A stretch of DNA of 40,508 nucleotides from Cyanobium sp. ATX 6A2 (GTDB lineage: Bacteria; Cyanobacteriota; Cyanobacteriia; PCC-6307; Cyanobiaceae): the NCBI RefSeq assembly GCF_024346355.1, contig NZ_JAGQCU010000021.1, forward strand, positions 1-40,508, written 5' to 3'. The notes beneath the pieces were generated by a model. That model made no database searches, was not told the DNA's origin, and worked only from the letters and a program-made list of their open reading frames with translations. Made by a program: the position numbers and the translations under genes. Below, piece by piece: positions 7,778-16,051 of this stretch (within the stretch, counting starts at the first letter, position 1; every line of letters begins with the position of its first letter).

Positions 7778-8215
7778 GATCACTTACGCCGCAGTGTCGC
7801 CGAGGTCATCACCCGGGATGGCCGCAACGCTGGATTGGAACTTGCCCACCAGGGCCACGCCTTTGTGTATCGCCAGTACCTCGAGTGCTGTGATGCTGCG
7901 GCCTATCTGGATCGGGAGAAACAAGCAGAACGTTCCCGGCTTGGGGTCTGGAAACCACCTGGTGGAATTCAGCGCCCATGGGGCTGGCGGGCTGCGCGGA
8001 GGGGCGGCAGCAAGAGCACTGGAACACCACAGCGTCGACCTGCGAGCTTGAGGATCATCAACCCTGATTCCGGCTCTGGTGGGGCATCAGGTGCAGGGCG
8101 CCGGTGGAGATGCGCGGAGGTTGGTTCGTGGCAGCGCGCCCAGCAACTGCTACGGGAAGGTCACACCTACCTCGATGGGAACAGGGATGCTGAGGCCTGC
8201 GAAAGCCTGCGGTGA
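7778..8215 (+). pseudogene. Staphylococcal-nuclease-like protein with excalibur tail, N-terminus lost
   Basis: The frame from about 7778 reads RRSVAEVITRDGRNAG, then AFVYRQYLECCDAAAYL and LGVWKPPGGIQRPW. This is the C-terminal two-thirds of a thermonuclease (SNase) domain. A low-complexity linker follows, then an excalibur-type calcium-binding tail (CAEVGSWQRAQQLL ... DGNRDAEACESLR). The signal peptide and first part of the SNase domain, including the first catalytic Arg region, are missing. No credible start exists except TTG 7835, inside the domain. It lies in the same frame directly after devA. The remnant is unlikely to be an active nuclease. Confidence 0.75.
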
Positions 8216-8332
8216 TAGCCCAGGTGACCCCCTTCAGGCCATGGCAAAGCGGTGCCGCTGAACATGTGGCAACCACCCTCCATTGACCGATCCAGTCTAT
8301 GCACTAGGTTGTGGACAGTGCGATTGACAGCC

Positions 8333-8698
8333 ATGCTCACCGGTCCCGAACTGCTTGCCAAGGTCAAGGAACTCAGCGACTCCAGCAAGTCCGAATTGGT
8401 GCGCGAGTGCGGCTACGTGAGCACCAAGAAGGACGGCAGCGATCGGTTGAACTTCACCGCCTTCTATGAAGCCCTGCTGGAAGCCAAGGGCGTCAGCCTC
8501 GGTGAACCGGGCCAGGGTCGGGGCAAGGGCGGGCGCAAGCTCAGCTATGAGACCAAGGTGCAGTTCAACGGCAACCTGCTGGTGGGCAAGGCCTACACCG
8601 CCCAGCTGGGCCTCCAGCCCGGCGATGAGTTCGAGATCAAGCTGGGCAAGAAGCAGATCAAGCTGATGCCCATTGGCGCACCTGACGAGGACGAGTGA
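8333..8698 (+). CDS. cyAbrB-family transcriptional regulator
   Basis: This 121-residue protein opens with LLAKVKELSDSSKSELVRECGYV (about 6-28), the conserved N-terminal region of cyanobacterial AbrB-like proteins. A GRGKGGRKLS linker follows, then a C-terminal SpoVT-AbrB-like DNA-binding fold (FNGNLLVGKAYTAQLGLQPGDEFEI). cyAbrB proteins regulate carbon/nitrogen balance and sometimes mobile or phage genes. ATG 8333 is preferred to an upstream start at 8252 because conservation begins there. The acidic tail (APDEDE) is typical of the family. Confidence 0.88.
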   Translation: MLTGPELLAKVKELSDSSKSELVRECGYVSTKKDGSDRLNFTAFYEALLEAKGVSLGEPGQGRGKGGRKLSYETKVQFNGNLLVGKAYTAQLGLQPGDEFEIKLGKKQIKLMPIGAPDEDE

Positions 8699-8759
8699 AC
8701 GACATCAGGATTCCCCTGCTCGGCCCAGGGAGCCAGCCGGCCGGTATCTCGATGCTTGT

Positions 8760-9083
8760 TCACTCCGGCGGCAGCGATGGCAGCACACCAGCTGCCTCCA
8801 GCTCCTTGGTGAACCCGAAGGCCGTGCGCTCCTCGATTCGGTCGGTGTAGAGCACGCCGTCGAGGTGGTCGCATTCGTGCTGCACCACACGGGCATGGAA
8901 GCCATCAACCGAGCGGTCGATCTGGTTGCCCTCGCTGTCGACGCCCTGGTAACGGATCTGCTCCCAGCGCGGCACCAGCCCCCGCATCCCCGGGACGCTC
9001 AGGCACCCCTCCCAGGCGCTGCTGCGCTCGGGGCTGAGCGGTGTGATGCGCGGGTTGATCAGCACGGTCTCCGGGATTGGGGG
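8760..9083 (-). pseudogene. Peptide deformylase, N-terminus missing
   Basis: The last ~107 residues match peptide deformylase: EGCLSVPG (motif 2, with the metal-binding Cys) and QHECDHLDG (motif 3, with both metal His and the catalytic Glu). Motif 1 (GxGLAAPQ) and everything before it are absent. Upstream sequence in this frame is antisense to the next gene and shows no deformylase similarity. Loss of motif 1 should abolish activity. The break, about 70 bases from the first gene of the mobile recombination operon, is a candidate junction. Confidence 0.82.
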
Positions 9084-9153
9084 CGCCGCCGGAGCGGTGC
9101 AACAATGAAGCTCTCGCGAAACAGAAACCTTGCCTTCATCTCTCGCAAAGCCC

Positions 9154-9834
9154 ATGCCTGATCTGCATCGCCAGCTCGGCCAGGCGCGCGAGATCTTTGG
9201 CCGCTTCCTGCGCAACTGGCGCAAGGCCAACGGCTGGGTGATCACCACCCCCCAGGACTGGGCCCGCGCCTGCCCGGAGATCATTCCGCCGGGGCTGCGG
9301 GTCTCCAGCGGCCAGTGGGCGAATCTGGAGAACGCCCAGATCAAGCAGGCCCAGCCCAGCACCTTTCTGCAGCTGGCGGCCCTCAACCAGGCCCTGGCCA
9401 GCACCAACCGCGGCCGCCTCAGCGATGCCCTGCTCAAGGAGCGGGTGGCCAGCGGCCAGCCGATCTGCCGCCCCGATGGCAGCCCCTGGGGCCCTGAGGA
9501 CTGGTTCGCCTGCTACATCGGCAATCTCCAGGGCCCATCTGAGCTCTGGCCTAAGGAGGGCGACGAGCAGGCGCCGCTGCAGCTGGGGCCGCTCAAGGCC
9601 CACTACCTGGCGCTGGTGGAGGCCCATGGCCTGCGGCCGATCACGGCCCTGGTGCAGCTGCTGAGCTGCGGCAAGGACCTGGGCACCGAGCAGCAGCTGG
9701 AGATCGAGGGGGCCCTGCTGCAGGACGAGGCGATCCGCCCGGAAACCCTGCCGGCCCTGCAGACGCTCTTGGAGACCTGGGAGGCGAACCTCACGGGCGC
9801 ACCTGAGCGGAGCAGCCGGCGGCGGCGGAAGTGA
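9154..9834 (+). CDS. Unknown protein heading the recombination operon
   Basis: This 226-residue protein is not one I recognise. The N-terminal half (about 5-90) is helical, with [15 protein letters not shown] and a [16 protein letters not shown] stretch that could be a degenerate helix-turn-helix like those of phage regulators. The rest has a [15 protein letters not shown] region and a basic RSSRRRRK tail. ATG 9154 is preferred over TTG 9130. A CTCTCGCGAA box and a CTCTCGCAAA box lie just upstream, at 9111 and 9140. As first gene before RecE/RecT-like genes it may regulate the element; this is inference from position. Confidence 0.55.
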   Translation: MPDLHRQLGQAREIFGRFLRNWRKANGWVITTPQDWARACPEIIPPGLRVSSGQWANLENAQIKQAQPSTFLQLAALNQALASTNRGRLSDALLKERVASGQPICRPDGSPWGPEDWFACYIGNLQGPSELWPKEGDEQAPLQLGPLKAHYLALVEAHGLRPITALVQLLSCGKDLGTEQQLEIEGALLQDEAIRPETLPALQTLLETWEANLTGAPERSSRRRRK

Positions 9835-9941
9835 TGCAGCTTCCGCATGGGGAGTATTTATGGGCTCGCGAGAGGATTACCTTGAGGTGATCTCGGGCCA
9901 GCGGAAGGGGAATGCTGAGCCTGTTCACCCACTTCTCAGGT

Positions 9942-10253
9942 ATGGCCACCACCCGCGATGACGACCACGCAGGCGTCGCGGCACTGAACGATCTGTTTCG
10001 CTGCCAGGCCGCTCTCAACACCGCACTGGGCCGCTGGCAGGCCCAGTGGAGCCGGCCCATTCCCATCCAGCCCGTCACCTTGCAGGAGGTGGGATTGGCG
10101 GTGAGTTTCTCGCGCTCCGGCGAGGGTCTCTACAGCGCCACCCTGCTGCATGAGCAGGGCGCGAGCCTGGAATCGGGCTGCTGCAGTTCCGCCCTGGAGA
10201 CCTACTGGCTGGTGCTGGGGATGGTCCGTCCTGAGTGCCTGTGGATCCGATGA
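9942..10253 (+). CDS. Small unknown protein of the recombination operon
   Basis: About 103 residues, no recognised family. It has a mid-protein ALNDLFRCQAALNTALGRWQ helix and a C-terminal ALETYWLVLGMVR segment. ATG 9942 is chosen; an in-frame start at 9912 is possible. Its stop overlaps the ATG of the RecE-like gene (ATGA at 10250), which places it in the same transcript. A CTCGCGAGAG box at 9865-9874 lies upstream of it. Confidence 0.5.
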   Translation: MATTRDDDHAGVAALNDLFRCQAALNTALGRWQAQWSRPIPIQPVTLQEVGLAVSFSRSGEGLYSATLLHEQGASLESGCCSSALETYWLVLGMVRPECLWIR

Positions 10254-11075
10254 AGCTCAGCGAGTACCACGCCCATCCCGCCTGGTCGCCCACCACGCTC
10301 AAGGCGGCCGTCACCGGCACGATGCGCGCCTGGTGGCATCGCTTTGGGCCCGAGGCCACACCCTTTGAGCCCAGCCCCGACATGGTCAAGGGGGATCTGG
10401 TCGATGCCCGGCTCACGCCGCCGTTCTGTTGGCGAGCGGTTTGCGGTGTTCAGCACCATCGCCCGCAACACCAAGGCCGGTGCCGCCAACTGCGCCGCGG
10501 CCCGGGCTGCCGGCCTGACGCCGGTGAACCAGGAGATGGTCGATCAGGCGCAAGCCGTTGCCGATGCCCTGCGCCGCGATCCGGTGATCGGTGAGGTGCT
10601 GGCCGCCATGGATGAGCGCTACTCCCAGCAGCCCCATTTCTGGAGCGATGGGGCCGGGCGGCCCTGCCGCTGTCTGCCGGATGTGGTGACCAGCGATGGG
10701 TGCCTGTTTGACCTCAAGAAGACGCGCACGGCCGTGCCCCGCCGCTTCTACTGGCAGGCGAAGGATCTGGCCTACGACCTGCAGCTCGCCCACCTGGCCC
10801 TGGGCCATGCCGATCGCAGCGGCGCCATGCCCACTGAGGCGGGGTTCATCGCCTTTGAGTGGGAGGAGCCCCACGACTGCGCCCTGCTGGTTGTGGAGCC
10901 GAGCGACCTCGAGGTGGGGCTGGAGCGGCGGGAGGAGGCGTTCCGCCGGATTGCGGAGTGCCAGATGAGCGGCGCGTGGCCCAGCCACGGCCGCCAGCCG
11001 TTCCGCCATTTGCCTGCAGTCTCTCGCACTCCCGAGAGCGAGGCGATTGATCCGGAGTCGATCGCCCTGTTCTGA
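10250..11075 (+). pseudogene. RecE/YqaJ-like PD-(D/E)XK exonuclease, frameshifted
   Basis: The gene begins MKLSEYHAHPAWSPTTL at 10250 and continues correctly to about DLVDARLT near 10420. The family-like sequence then resumes in another frame (GERFAVFSTIARN onward) and runs to 11075. A single-base-type change therefore lies between about 10404 and 10436. The second part holds the nuclease core: RCLPDVVTSDG, then CLFDLKKTR, the D...DxK signature of RecE/DUF3799 exonucleases that resect double-stranded DNA for a RecT partner. Either the gene is broken or there is a sequencing error or programmed shift. A protein starting inside the second frame would keep the catalytic residues but lose the N-terminus. 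Confidence 0.75.
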
Positions 11076-11116
11076 GGCCTCTTGCCCCCACCACACAACG
11101 GAACCACCACCCGCCC

Positions 11117-12391
11117 ATGACCAGTCCACCCCCCAGCTCCAGCCCCAGCACCAGCGCCCTGGCCCGGACCACGCCGGCGTCACTGTCAGCACCGGCGCCA
11201 CCGGTCGACATCAGCAGCGGCGTCTTCTCCGGCATCGCCGCCTTTGAAGCCGCCCAGCGCATGGCCCAGTCCCTCTGCACCAGCTCCATGGTCCCCACCG
11301 AGTACCGCGGCCAGCAGGGCCTCTCCAATTCGCTGATCGCCCTGGAGATCGCGGCCCGCATGGGCCTCTCGCCGCTGGTGGTGATGCAGAACATGACGCC
11401 GATCCACGGCAGGCCCACCTGGTCGAGCTCGTTTCTGATCGCCACCGTCAATGCCAGCGGGCGGTTCACGCCGCTGCGCTTTGTCTTTGACGACAAGGCC
11501 AACCCCAGCAGCTGCTACGCGGTGGCCAGCGACAAGGCCAGCGGCGAGGTGCTGGAGGGCGAGACGATCAGCATCGCGATGGCCAAGCGCGAGGGCTGGT
11601 GGAGCCGCCCGGATCGCAACGGCAAGGAGACCAGCAAGTGGCAGTCGATGACCGGCCAGATGCTGCGCTACCGCGCCGCCGCCTTCTGGGTGAAGGTCTA
11701 CTGCCCTGAGATCAGCCTGGGGCTGATGACCCAGGACGAGGCCGCCGACGTGCAGGCCGTCGTGGTTGACGCGGTGCAGCCGGCCCCGGCCCCAGCACCA
11801 GCGCCAGGCCCGGGCGCTGCGGCGGTGCCGACGCCCCTGCCTGCCAGGCAGCCCGCGCAGCAACCCGCCGCCGCGGCCACCAAACCTGACCACGACGGCA
11901 CACCCCAGGCCACAGCTGCTCCAGCGGCACCCGTTGCCCGCCGCAGTTCAAAGCGATCGGCCGCAGCACAGAAGCAGAGTCAGCCCGCCGCCGAAACAGA
12001 CCACGACGGGCTGCAGCCACCTGAAGCAGGCCAGTCGCAGGGGACGTCTCCGCAGCCGGCCAGCCCGGAGGGGCCAGCCGCTCCCGGCCCTGGCGAGAGC
12101 ACACACCAGCCCGAGCTGCCGACGGGCCCAACACCGCAGCCCGGTGCTGGCGCGTCAGAACCCTCGGAACCCTCCAGCACCCAGCAGCCGTCCAGCGCGG
12201 AGCTGCTCAGCACAGCCCAGCAGGAGATCCCCAGACTCGCCAGCGCCGCCGCCCTGGACAACGCCCACCAGCGCGTCAATCGCCTGCTGGCCGAGGGCCA
12301 GCTCAGCGATGAGGCCGCCGAGCGGCTCTGGTCTCTGATTGATCGGCGCCGGCAGCAGCTCCAGGCCAGCGGCGTGGAGGGCCAGCCATGA
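11117..12391 (+). CDS. RecT-like single-strand annealing protein with Pro-rich tail
   Basis: This 424-residue protein pairs complementary single strands in phage-style recombination. The core (about 30-205) has the layout of RecT-family proteins from cyanobacteria and phages: GLSNSLIALEIAARMGLSP, then MTPIHGRPTWSSSFLIAT and a late GQMLRYRAAAFWVKVYCPE. Residues ~220-350 are a Pro/Ala/Gln-rich linker, and a short helical tail (about 365-420) follows. It lies 41 bases after the RecE-like gene and overlaps the next gene by ATGA. Partner logic is RecE-like exonuclease, annealase, then SSB. Confidence 0.8.
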   Translation: MTSPPPSSSPSTSALARTTPASLSAPAPPVDISSGVFSGIAAFEAAQRMAQSLCTSSMVPTEYRGQQGLSNSLIALEIAARMGLSPLVVMQNMTPIHGRPTWSSSFLIATVNASGRFTPLRFVFDDKANPSSCYAVASDKASGEVLEGETISIAMAKREGWWSRPDRNGKETSKWQSMTGQMLRYRAAAFWVKVYCPEISLGLMTQDEAADVQAVVVDAVQPAPAPAPAPGPGAAAVPTPLPARQPAQQPAAAATKPDHDGTPQATAAPAAPVARRSSKRSAAAQKQSQPAAETDHDGLQPPEAGQSQGTSPQPASPEGPAAPGPGESTHQPELPTGPTPQPGAGASEPSEPSSTQQPSSAELLSTAQQEIPRLASAAALDNAHQRVNRLLAEGQLSDEAAERLWSLIDRRRQQLQASGVEGQP

Positions 12392-12600
12392 GCACCAGCG
12401 ATGGCGTCCCTCTGCCGAGCGCCGCGGCCGGCGCCGGCTTTGGCCCTCACCAGATCTGGTGTGACGGGGAGGTGCTCTACCGGGTGGAGACCAGCCCCAC
12501 CTGCCGTACGCACTGCCGGCTGGTGCCGCTCAACGGTGCACGCACGGCTCCGCTGCAGCGGCACTGGTCCCACACCGCCGGTCTGCGGCGGGTGCGGTGA
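12388..12600 (+). CDS. Small unknown protein after RecT
   Basis: Seventy residues, no recognised family. The central part (HQIWCDGEVLYRVETSPTC, then CRLVPLNGA) looks like a compact beta-rich fold. The start overlaps the RecT-like stop and the stop overlaps the next ATG (TGATG), so it is almost certainly cotranslated with its neighbours. Confidence 0.5.
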   Translation: MSTSDGVPLPSAAAGAGFGPHQIWCDGEVLYRVETSPTCRTHCRLVPLNGARTAPLQRHWSHTAGLRRVR

Positions 12601-12836
12601 TGGAGCACCTTCCGGCCAGACCGCGGCCGCTGCGCCTGCCGCTGGGGCGTCACAAGAAATGCGTGGCGCTGCACACCGACACCTACCTGCAGCTGCGGGC
12701 CTTTGCCCAGCAGCACGACCTCAGCTGGAGCGGCGCCATCCATGAGCTGCTGCGCACCCATCCCGCCATCGGGCTCCCGTCGCTGCTGCAGGCCCGCCAG
12801 GCCGCTGCAGCCCGCACCTCTGCACTCGAACCATGA
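12600..12836 (+). CDS. Small basic protein, possible ribbon-helix-helix type
   Basis: Seventy-eight residues. The segment KKCVALHTDTYLQLRAFAQQ followed by LSWSGAIHELLRTHP has the beta-strand, helix, helix spacing of ribbon-helix-helix DNA-binding proteins, so a regulatory role in the element is possible. It is coupled to both neighbours by start/stop overlaps (12600 and 12833). The assignment rests on pattern only. Confidence 0.5.
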   Translation: MEHLPARPRPLRLPLGRHKKCVALHTDTYLQLRAFAQQHDLSWSGAIHELLRTHPAIGLPSLLQARQAAAARTSALEP

Positions 12837-13243
12837 GCATCAACACCATCACCCTGGTCGGCCGCGCCGGCCGGGATCCCGAAACCCGCTTTTTTGAGAG
12901 CGGTTCGGTGGTCACCAACCTCTCGCTGGCGGTGAACCGCCCCAGCCGGGAGGAGGAGCCGGACTGGTTCAACCTCGAGATCTGGGGCAAGCAGGCCCAG
13001 GTGGCAGCCGACTACGTGCGCAAGGGCTCGCTGATCGGGGTGATCGGCCGCATGACCAGCGAGCAGTGGACCGACCGCAACACCGGCGAGCGGCGCAGCA
13101 AGCCCGTGGTGAAGGTGGATCGCCTGGCCCTGCTGGGCAGCCGGGCGGACAGTGCGACGGCTCCACCAGTCGAGGGCCAGACCACAGCCCAGGCAGTAGC
13201 TCCTGCCGGCACCCCGATCAGCGACGAGGAGGTGCCGTTCTGA
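12833..13243 (+). CDS. ssb: Single-stranded DNA-binding protein
   Basis: This 136-residue protein has an OB-fold (about 1-105) beginning INTITLVGRAGRDPETRF, with WFNLEIWGKQAQVAADYV and KGSLIGVIGRM. A flexible linker follows, and an acidic tip DEEVPF docks partner proteins. It is probably the element's own SSB rather than the chromosomal copy, because it is embedded by four-base overlaps in the RecE/RecT operon. Confidence 0.9.
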   Translation: MSINTITLVGRAGRDPETRFFESGSVVTNLSLAVNRPSREEEPDWFNLEIWGKQAQVAADYVRKGSLIGVIGRMTSEQWTDRNTGERRSKPVVKVDRLALLGSRADSATAPPVEGQTTAQAVAPAGTPISDEEVPF

Positions 13244-13443
13244 TGGCCACCCGATCTCCCCGCAGCGGCATCGGCGCCAGGGGGCGTCGCCCCGAGCTGC
13301 CGGCCTTCTGCCGCACCCGCCGCAGCACCACCTTGGTGAGCATCACCAGCCTGCGCGAGCTGCAACGGCTGCTGCTGCTGGTGCTGCTGTTCCAGCTCAG
13401 CACCCTGCTGCTGGTGATCACAGGCCTCGGGCCTGGGGTTTGA
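13243..13443 (+). CDS. Small membrane protein with basic N-terminus
   Basis: Sixty-six residues. The N-terminal ~40 are Arg-rich (RSGIGARGRRPELP), followed by one strong hydrophobic segment (RLLLLVLLFQLSTLLLVITG, about 43-62). The start overlaps the ssb stop. No family is recognised. Similar one-helix proteins in phages act as holin-like or inhibitory factors, but nothing here proves that. Confidence 0.45.
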   Translation: MATRSPRSGIGARGRRPELPAFCRTRRSTTLVSITSLRELQRLLLLVLLFQLSTLLLVITGLGPGV

Positions 13444-13446
13444 GCC

Positions 13447-13746
13447 ATGGGAGCTGAAGTGGCTGACCTGAAGGCCGTGATGGCAGAGCTGAGCATTCAG
13501 CTCAACCGGCTGTCGGCACAACTGACCCTGCTGACTGCTCGGCAGGCCCCTCCCCAGCAGACCAGCCCCTGGCTGCCGCTGGCGGAGGCCGCGGAGTTGC
13601 TCCACTTCTCCTCCGCCCGGGCCCTGAAGAGCAGGATCCTGCGCGGGGCCTTCCCACCGGATTGCTACCGGCAGGTGCCGTCGCCCTCCGGCAAGCGGCA
13701 TGCCTATCTGGTGAATGTGGAGCGCTACCTCAAATCTCTGCGCTGA
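13447..13746 (+). CDS. Excisionase-like/MerR-type DNA-binding protein
   Basis: Ninety-nine residues. An N-terminal coiled coil (DLKAVMAELSIQLNRLSAQL, about 7-26) precedes a short HTH-like region (WLPLAEAAELLHFSSARALK, about 42-61). A conserved-looking FPPDCYRQVPSPSGKRHAYLVNVERYLKSL end follows. The layout resembles excisionase or AlpA-type proteins. It is the last rightward gene and meets the PIN-toxin gene tail to tail. It may be the recombination directionality factor for the integrase on the other strand; this is inference. Confidence 0.55.
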   Translation: MGAEVADLKAVMAELSIQLNRLSAQLTLLTARQAPPQQTSPWLPLAEAAELLHFSSARALKSRILRGAFPPDCYRQVPSPSGKRHAYLVNVERYLKSLR

Positions 13747-13782
13747 AGGCCACTGGCAGGCGTATGGGAAGGCGGCGCTGTT

Positions 13783-14364
13783 TCATGACCTATCAACCTG
13801 AAACTCCATGCACCGACTTGCGAAGGTGGGAACTTGACGACTCAACGCCTGGAGCAGCACGACAGCTGTGCGTGCGGGGTTCCGTTGCCGCGCGGCCATC
13901 GTCTTCAGGCAGTCGTTGATGGTGATCGGGTCCAGATCGAGCATGTTGCACAGGAACTGATCGGGGTTGACCGCCTCAACTCCCAGGGGTTGCAAAACCG
14001 CCTGCGGGAAATGCCGCAAATTCAGGGTGACGATGACCTCCGCCTTGGCGGCGATGGCTGCGGCCAGCACATGGCGATCGCCCGGATCGCACTCAAGTTG
14101 GTCCGCCAGGCCTGCAGGTGGTTCGACCACCGCCTCCGGGAAGGCTCGTTCCATGGCCGCACAGAACCGCGCAGCTTGCTCGGTGGTGGTGCGCCCGTCA
14201 GCGAGGAGATTTCGGACCGTGTCCTGAAGGATCTGCTGCGACCAGTGGACCCGATAGAGGTGCCGATGGGCAGCCTCGAGCAACACATCCCTCAGCTCAT
14301 AGGGGTAGAGAACGCAGCTGTCGAGGAGAACGGGGAAGACAGCAGGCTCCAGCCAGAGGCTCAC
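13783..14364 (-). CDS. PIN-domain ribonuclease toxin
   Basis: This 193-residue protein has the PIN fold. An N-terminal VLLDSCVLYP carries the first catalytic Asp (about 15), and a central acidic region follows. GDRHVLAAAIAAKAEVIVTLNLRHFP (about 95-120) supplies the remaining acidic residues and the TLN strand. PIN toxins cut RNA to halt growth. The GTG start overlaps the antitoxin stop (GTGA), the usual antitoxin-toxin order. As cargo next to an integrase it probably stabilises the mobile element. Confidence 0.82.
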   Translation of the reverse strand: MSLWLEPAVFPVLLDSCVLYPYELRDVLLEAAHRHLYRVHWSQQILQDTVRNLLADGRTTTEQAARFCAAMERAFPEAVVEPPAGLADQLECDPGDRHVLAAAIAAKAEVIVTLNLRHFPQAVLQPLGVEAVNPDQFLCNMLDLDPITINDCLKTMAARQRNPARTAVVLLQALSRQVPTFASRCMEFQVDRS

Positions 14365-14801
14365 ACGGCCTCCACCTGCATGTCCTGCCCCAGCTGACTG
14401 AGCTCATCCAGGGCGGAGCGCCGGTGTTGCTGACGCTGCTCACGCAGCTGCAGGACATCCTGAATACGCAACCGTCGGTGACTGCCCACCATCACCACCG
14501 GTACAGCGTTCTGGTCCAGCAGCCGGTAGAGGTAAGGCCGAGAGATGTTGAGGATCTGGGCAGCCTGCTGGGTCGTCAGCAGGGCGTCATGGGGAACCAC
14601 CGTCACCGCCTCACCCCGTTTGAGGTTGTCCAGCAGGGCACGCATCAGTCCGTAGAGCGCAGCAGGCACCAGATGCTCTTCTCCATGGGGGCCGACCAGG
14701 CGGGCTTCACCGGCTTGGAAGAGGGCCAGCAACTCCTCCAGTTGCTCCGGCGACATGGAATCTGGGGTGATGGTCCCGGGCAGCACAGGCATCGCAACCA
14801 T
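14361..14801 (-). CDS. HTH (excisionase-type) antitoxin partner of the PIN toxin
   Basis: This 146-residue protein has an N-terminal helical region, then a MerR/excisionase-type helix-turn-helix (LLTTQQAAQILNISRPYLYRLL, split at about 74-95) and a VVMVGSHRRLRIQDVLQL wing. Such HTH proteins pair with PIN toxins, bind their own promoter and block the nuclease. ATG 14801 is chosen because a GGGAGGT ribosome-binding site lies at the right distance; ATG 14792 is also possible. The open frame extends far upstream but is out of phase with the integrase gene there. Confidence 0.8.
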   Translation of the reverse strand: MVAMPVLPGTITPDSMSPEQLEELLALFQAGEARLVGPHGEEHLVPAALYGLMRALLDNLKRGEAVTVVPHDALLTTQQAAQILNISRPYLYRLLDQNAVPVVMVGSHRRLRIQDVLQLREQRQQHRRSALDELSQLGQDMQVEAV

Positions 14802-14904
14802 CGCAACCACCTCCCGATCCACTGACGAACGTAATAAGCGTAACCAGCGCGGTCCCGGCTGGCTCGAACAGCCCTGCGCCCCCGGTCCAGGCAGAGGCCC
14901 TGCA

Positions 14905-16047
14905 TCAAGGTGCTGCGCTGAGTTCCGACTGGAGCGCTGCCATCTCATGGGCGTCGAACCAGCGCTGGTAGATGCTGCTGTGCACCGCCAGGCTGTGGCC
15001 CATCGACTTGGCCGCCAGGGACGGGGAGATCCTGGGGTTGTGGATCGCCCGTACCGCCCAGGCATGGCGCAGGTCGTAGGGCTGCATGCCCGCCTGCACG
15101 CGACGGAACAGCCGACCCATGGCCATCCCCGCGGCCCTGTGACCGCGTTCGGGGTGCATGGTTCTGGGCAGGCGCCGGTCGGTGAGGTTCCAGCGCTGCA
15201 GCCATTCCGCCGGCATGGCCAGGGATTGCCGGGCACCGGTCTTGCCGTCGCTGATCCGCAGCAGTCCGGAGGGTTGCACCTCGGCGTGCAGCAGTGCCTC
15301 ATGGGGCCGGCAGCCATAGGTGGCGACGACCGCGACGGGCCACTGCCACTCGGGGGCGAGGTCATCGATGAGTTGCTCGATCTGGCGATCACTGGGCAGG
15401 TCGCGGGGTGAGGCCTTGCGGGCCGAATAGCCCTTGCCGCGCTGCCTCAGGTCCGCGATCAGTTCGTCTCCCCAGCCCAGGGCCTCGGCCATGGTGGCTG
15501 CAGCACGGCTCGCCCGAAGCCGGGTTCTGCTGCCAGCTGCGCAGGCATCGACCAACGCGAGAAGGTGGGCGGGTTGCAGGTCCTGAATGGCCCTAAGGCC
15601 TGAGAGGGGCTGGCGGTAGTCGACATCCCAGGAGACCTCCGCTGAGCGTCCCCGGGTGCGTTTGCCTTCCCACCACTGCCGCGTCAGAGACAGCGCGCTG
15701 ATGCCGGAGACGCGATCCCTGGTCGCTTGTCGGCTCGATGGCCCGCGCCCGCGTCCCAGCCGCTCCCATGGCCCCCAGTCGAAGGGTTCGATCTCCAGGC
15801 GAGCACGCTCCAGAGCGCGGCCGAGGGTCTCGGCAAGCTCCACGCCCTCTGTGGCGCGTGCCGGGTACTCCAGCCCGGTGGAGATCCGCTGCTGCTGCCA
15901 AGGGGTGTCGGCTGGCTCGCCTGGCTTGGGCGGCATGGAGGCGCGCAGGCGCAGGCGAGAGCCGGCCAGCTCCAGGGAGACAGCAAGGCCGCGCAGCTTG
16001 AGGGCGGCGTTCTGGCGGCGGAGCCAGGGGTCGGCGGAGGCAGGCAC
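14905..16047 (-). CDS. int: Tyrosine recombinase (integrase) beside tRNA-Ser
   Basis: This 380-residue protein has an N-terminal arm/core-binding region (about 1-200) and a catalytic domain with R247 (YGCRPHEAL), K269 (DGKTGARQS), R327 in YDLRH, H351 in MGHS and nucleophile Y360 (HSSIYQRW). The His of the usual HxLR box is Tyr here (Y324), a tolerated change in some integrases. The start is GTG 16047. It lies 145 bases from the 3' end of the tRNA-Ser gene on the same strand, with four TTTGCCTA repeats between. It probably integrates its element into that tRNA. Confidence 0.85.
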   Translation of the reverse strand: MPASADPWLRRQNAALKLRGLAVSLELAGSRLRLRASMPPKPGEPADTPWQQQRISTGLEYPARATEGVELAETLGRALERARLEIEPFDWGPWERLGRGRGPSSRQATRDRVSGISALSLTRQWWEGKRTRGRSAEVSWDVDYRQPLSGLRAIQDLQPAHLLALVDACAAGSRTRLRASRAAATMAEALGWGDELIADLRQRGKGYSARKASPRDLPSDRQIEQLIDDLAPEWQWPVAVVATYGCRPHEALLHAEVQPSGLLRISDGKTGARQSLAMPAEWLQRWNLTDRRLPRTMHPERGHRAAGMAMGRLFRRVQAGMQPYDLRHAWAVRAIHNPRISPSLAAKSMGHSLAVHSSIYQRWFDAHEMAALQSELSAAP

Positions 16048-16051
16048 CCGT

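Noticed and set aside
9084..9437. Extension of the deformylase frame upstream to give a 225-residue protein
   Set aside because: The added sequence is antisense to the gene at 9154 and lacks deformylase motif 1.
10084..10100. GAGGTGGGATT near 10,085 as a possible second attachment site for the tRNA-Ser element
   Set aside because: It shares only a short run with the tRNA 3' end, diverges at the next bases and lies within a gene of the element.
9154..13746. An intact prophage
   Set aside because: Only recombination, regulation and small unknown genes are seen. No terminase, portal, capsid or tail proteins are recognisable.
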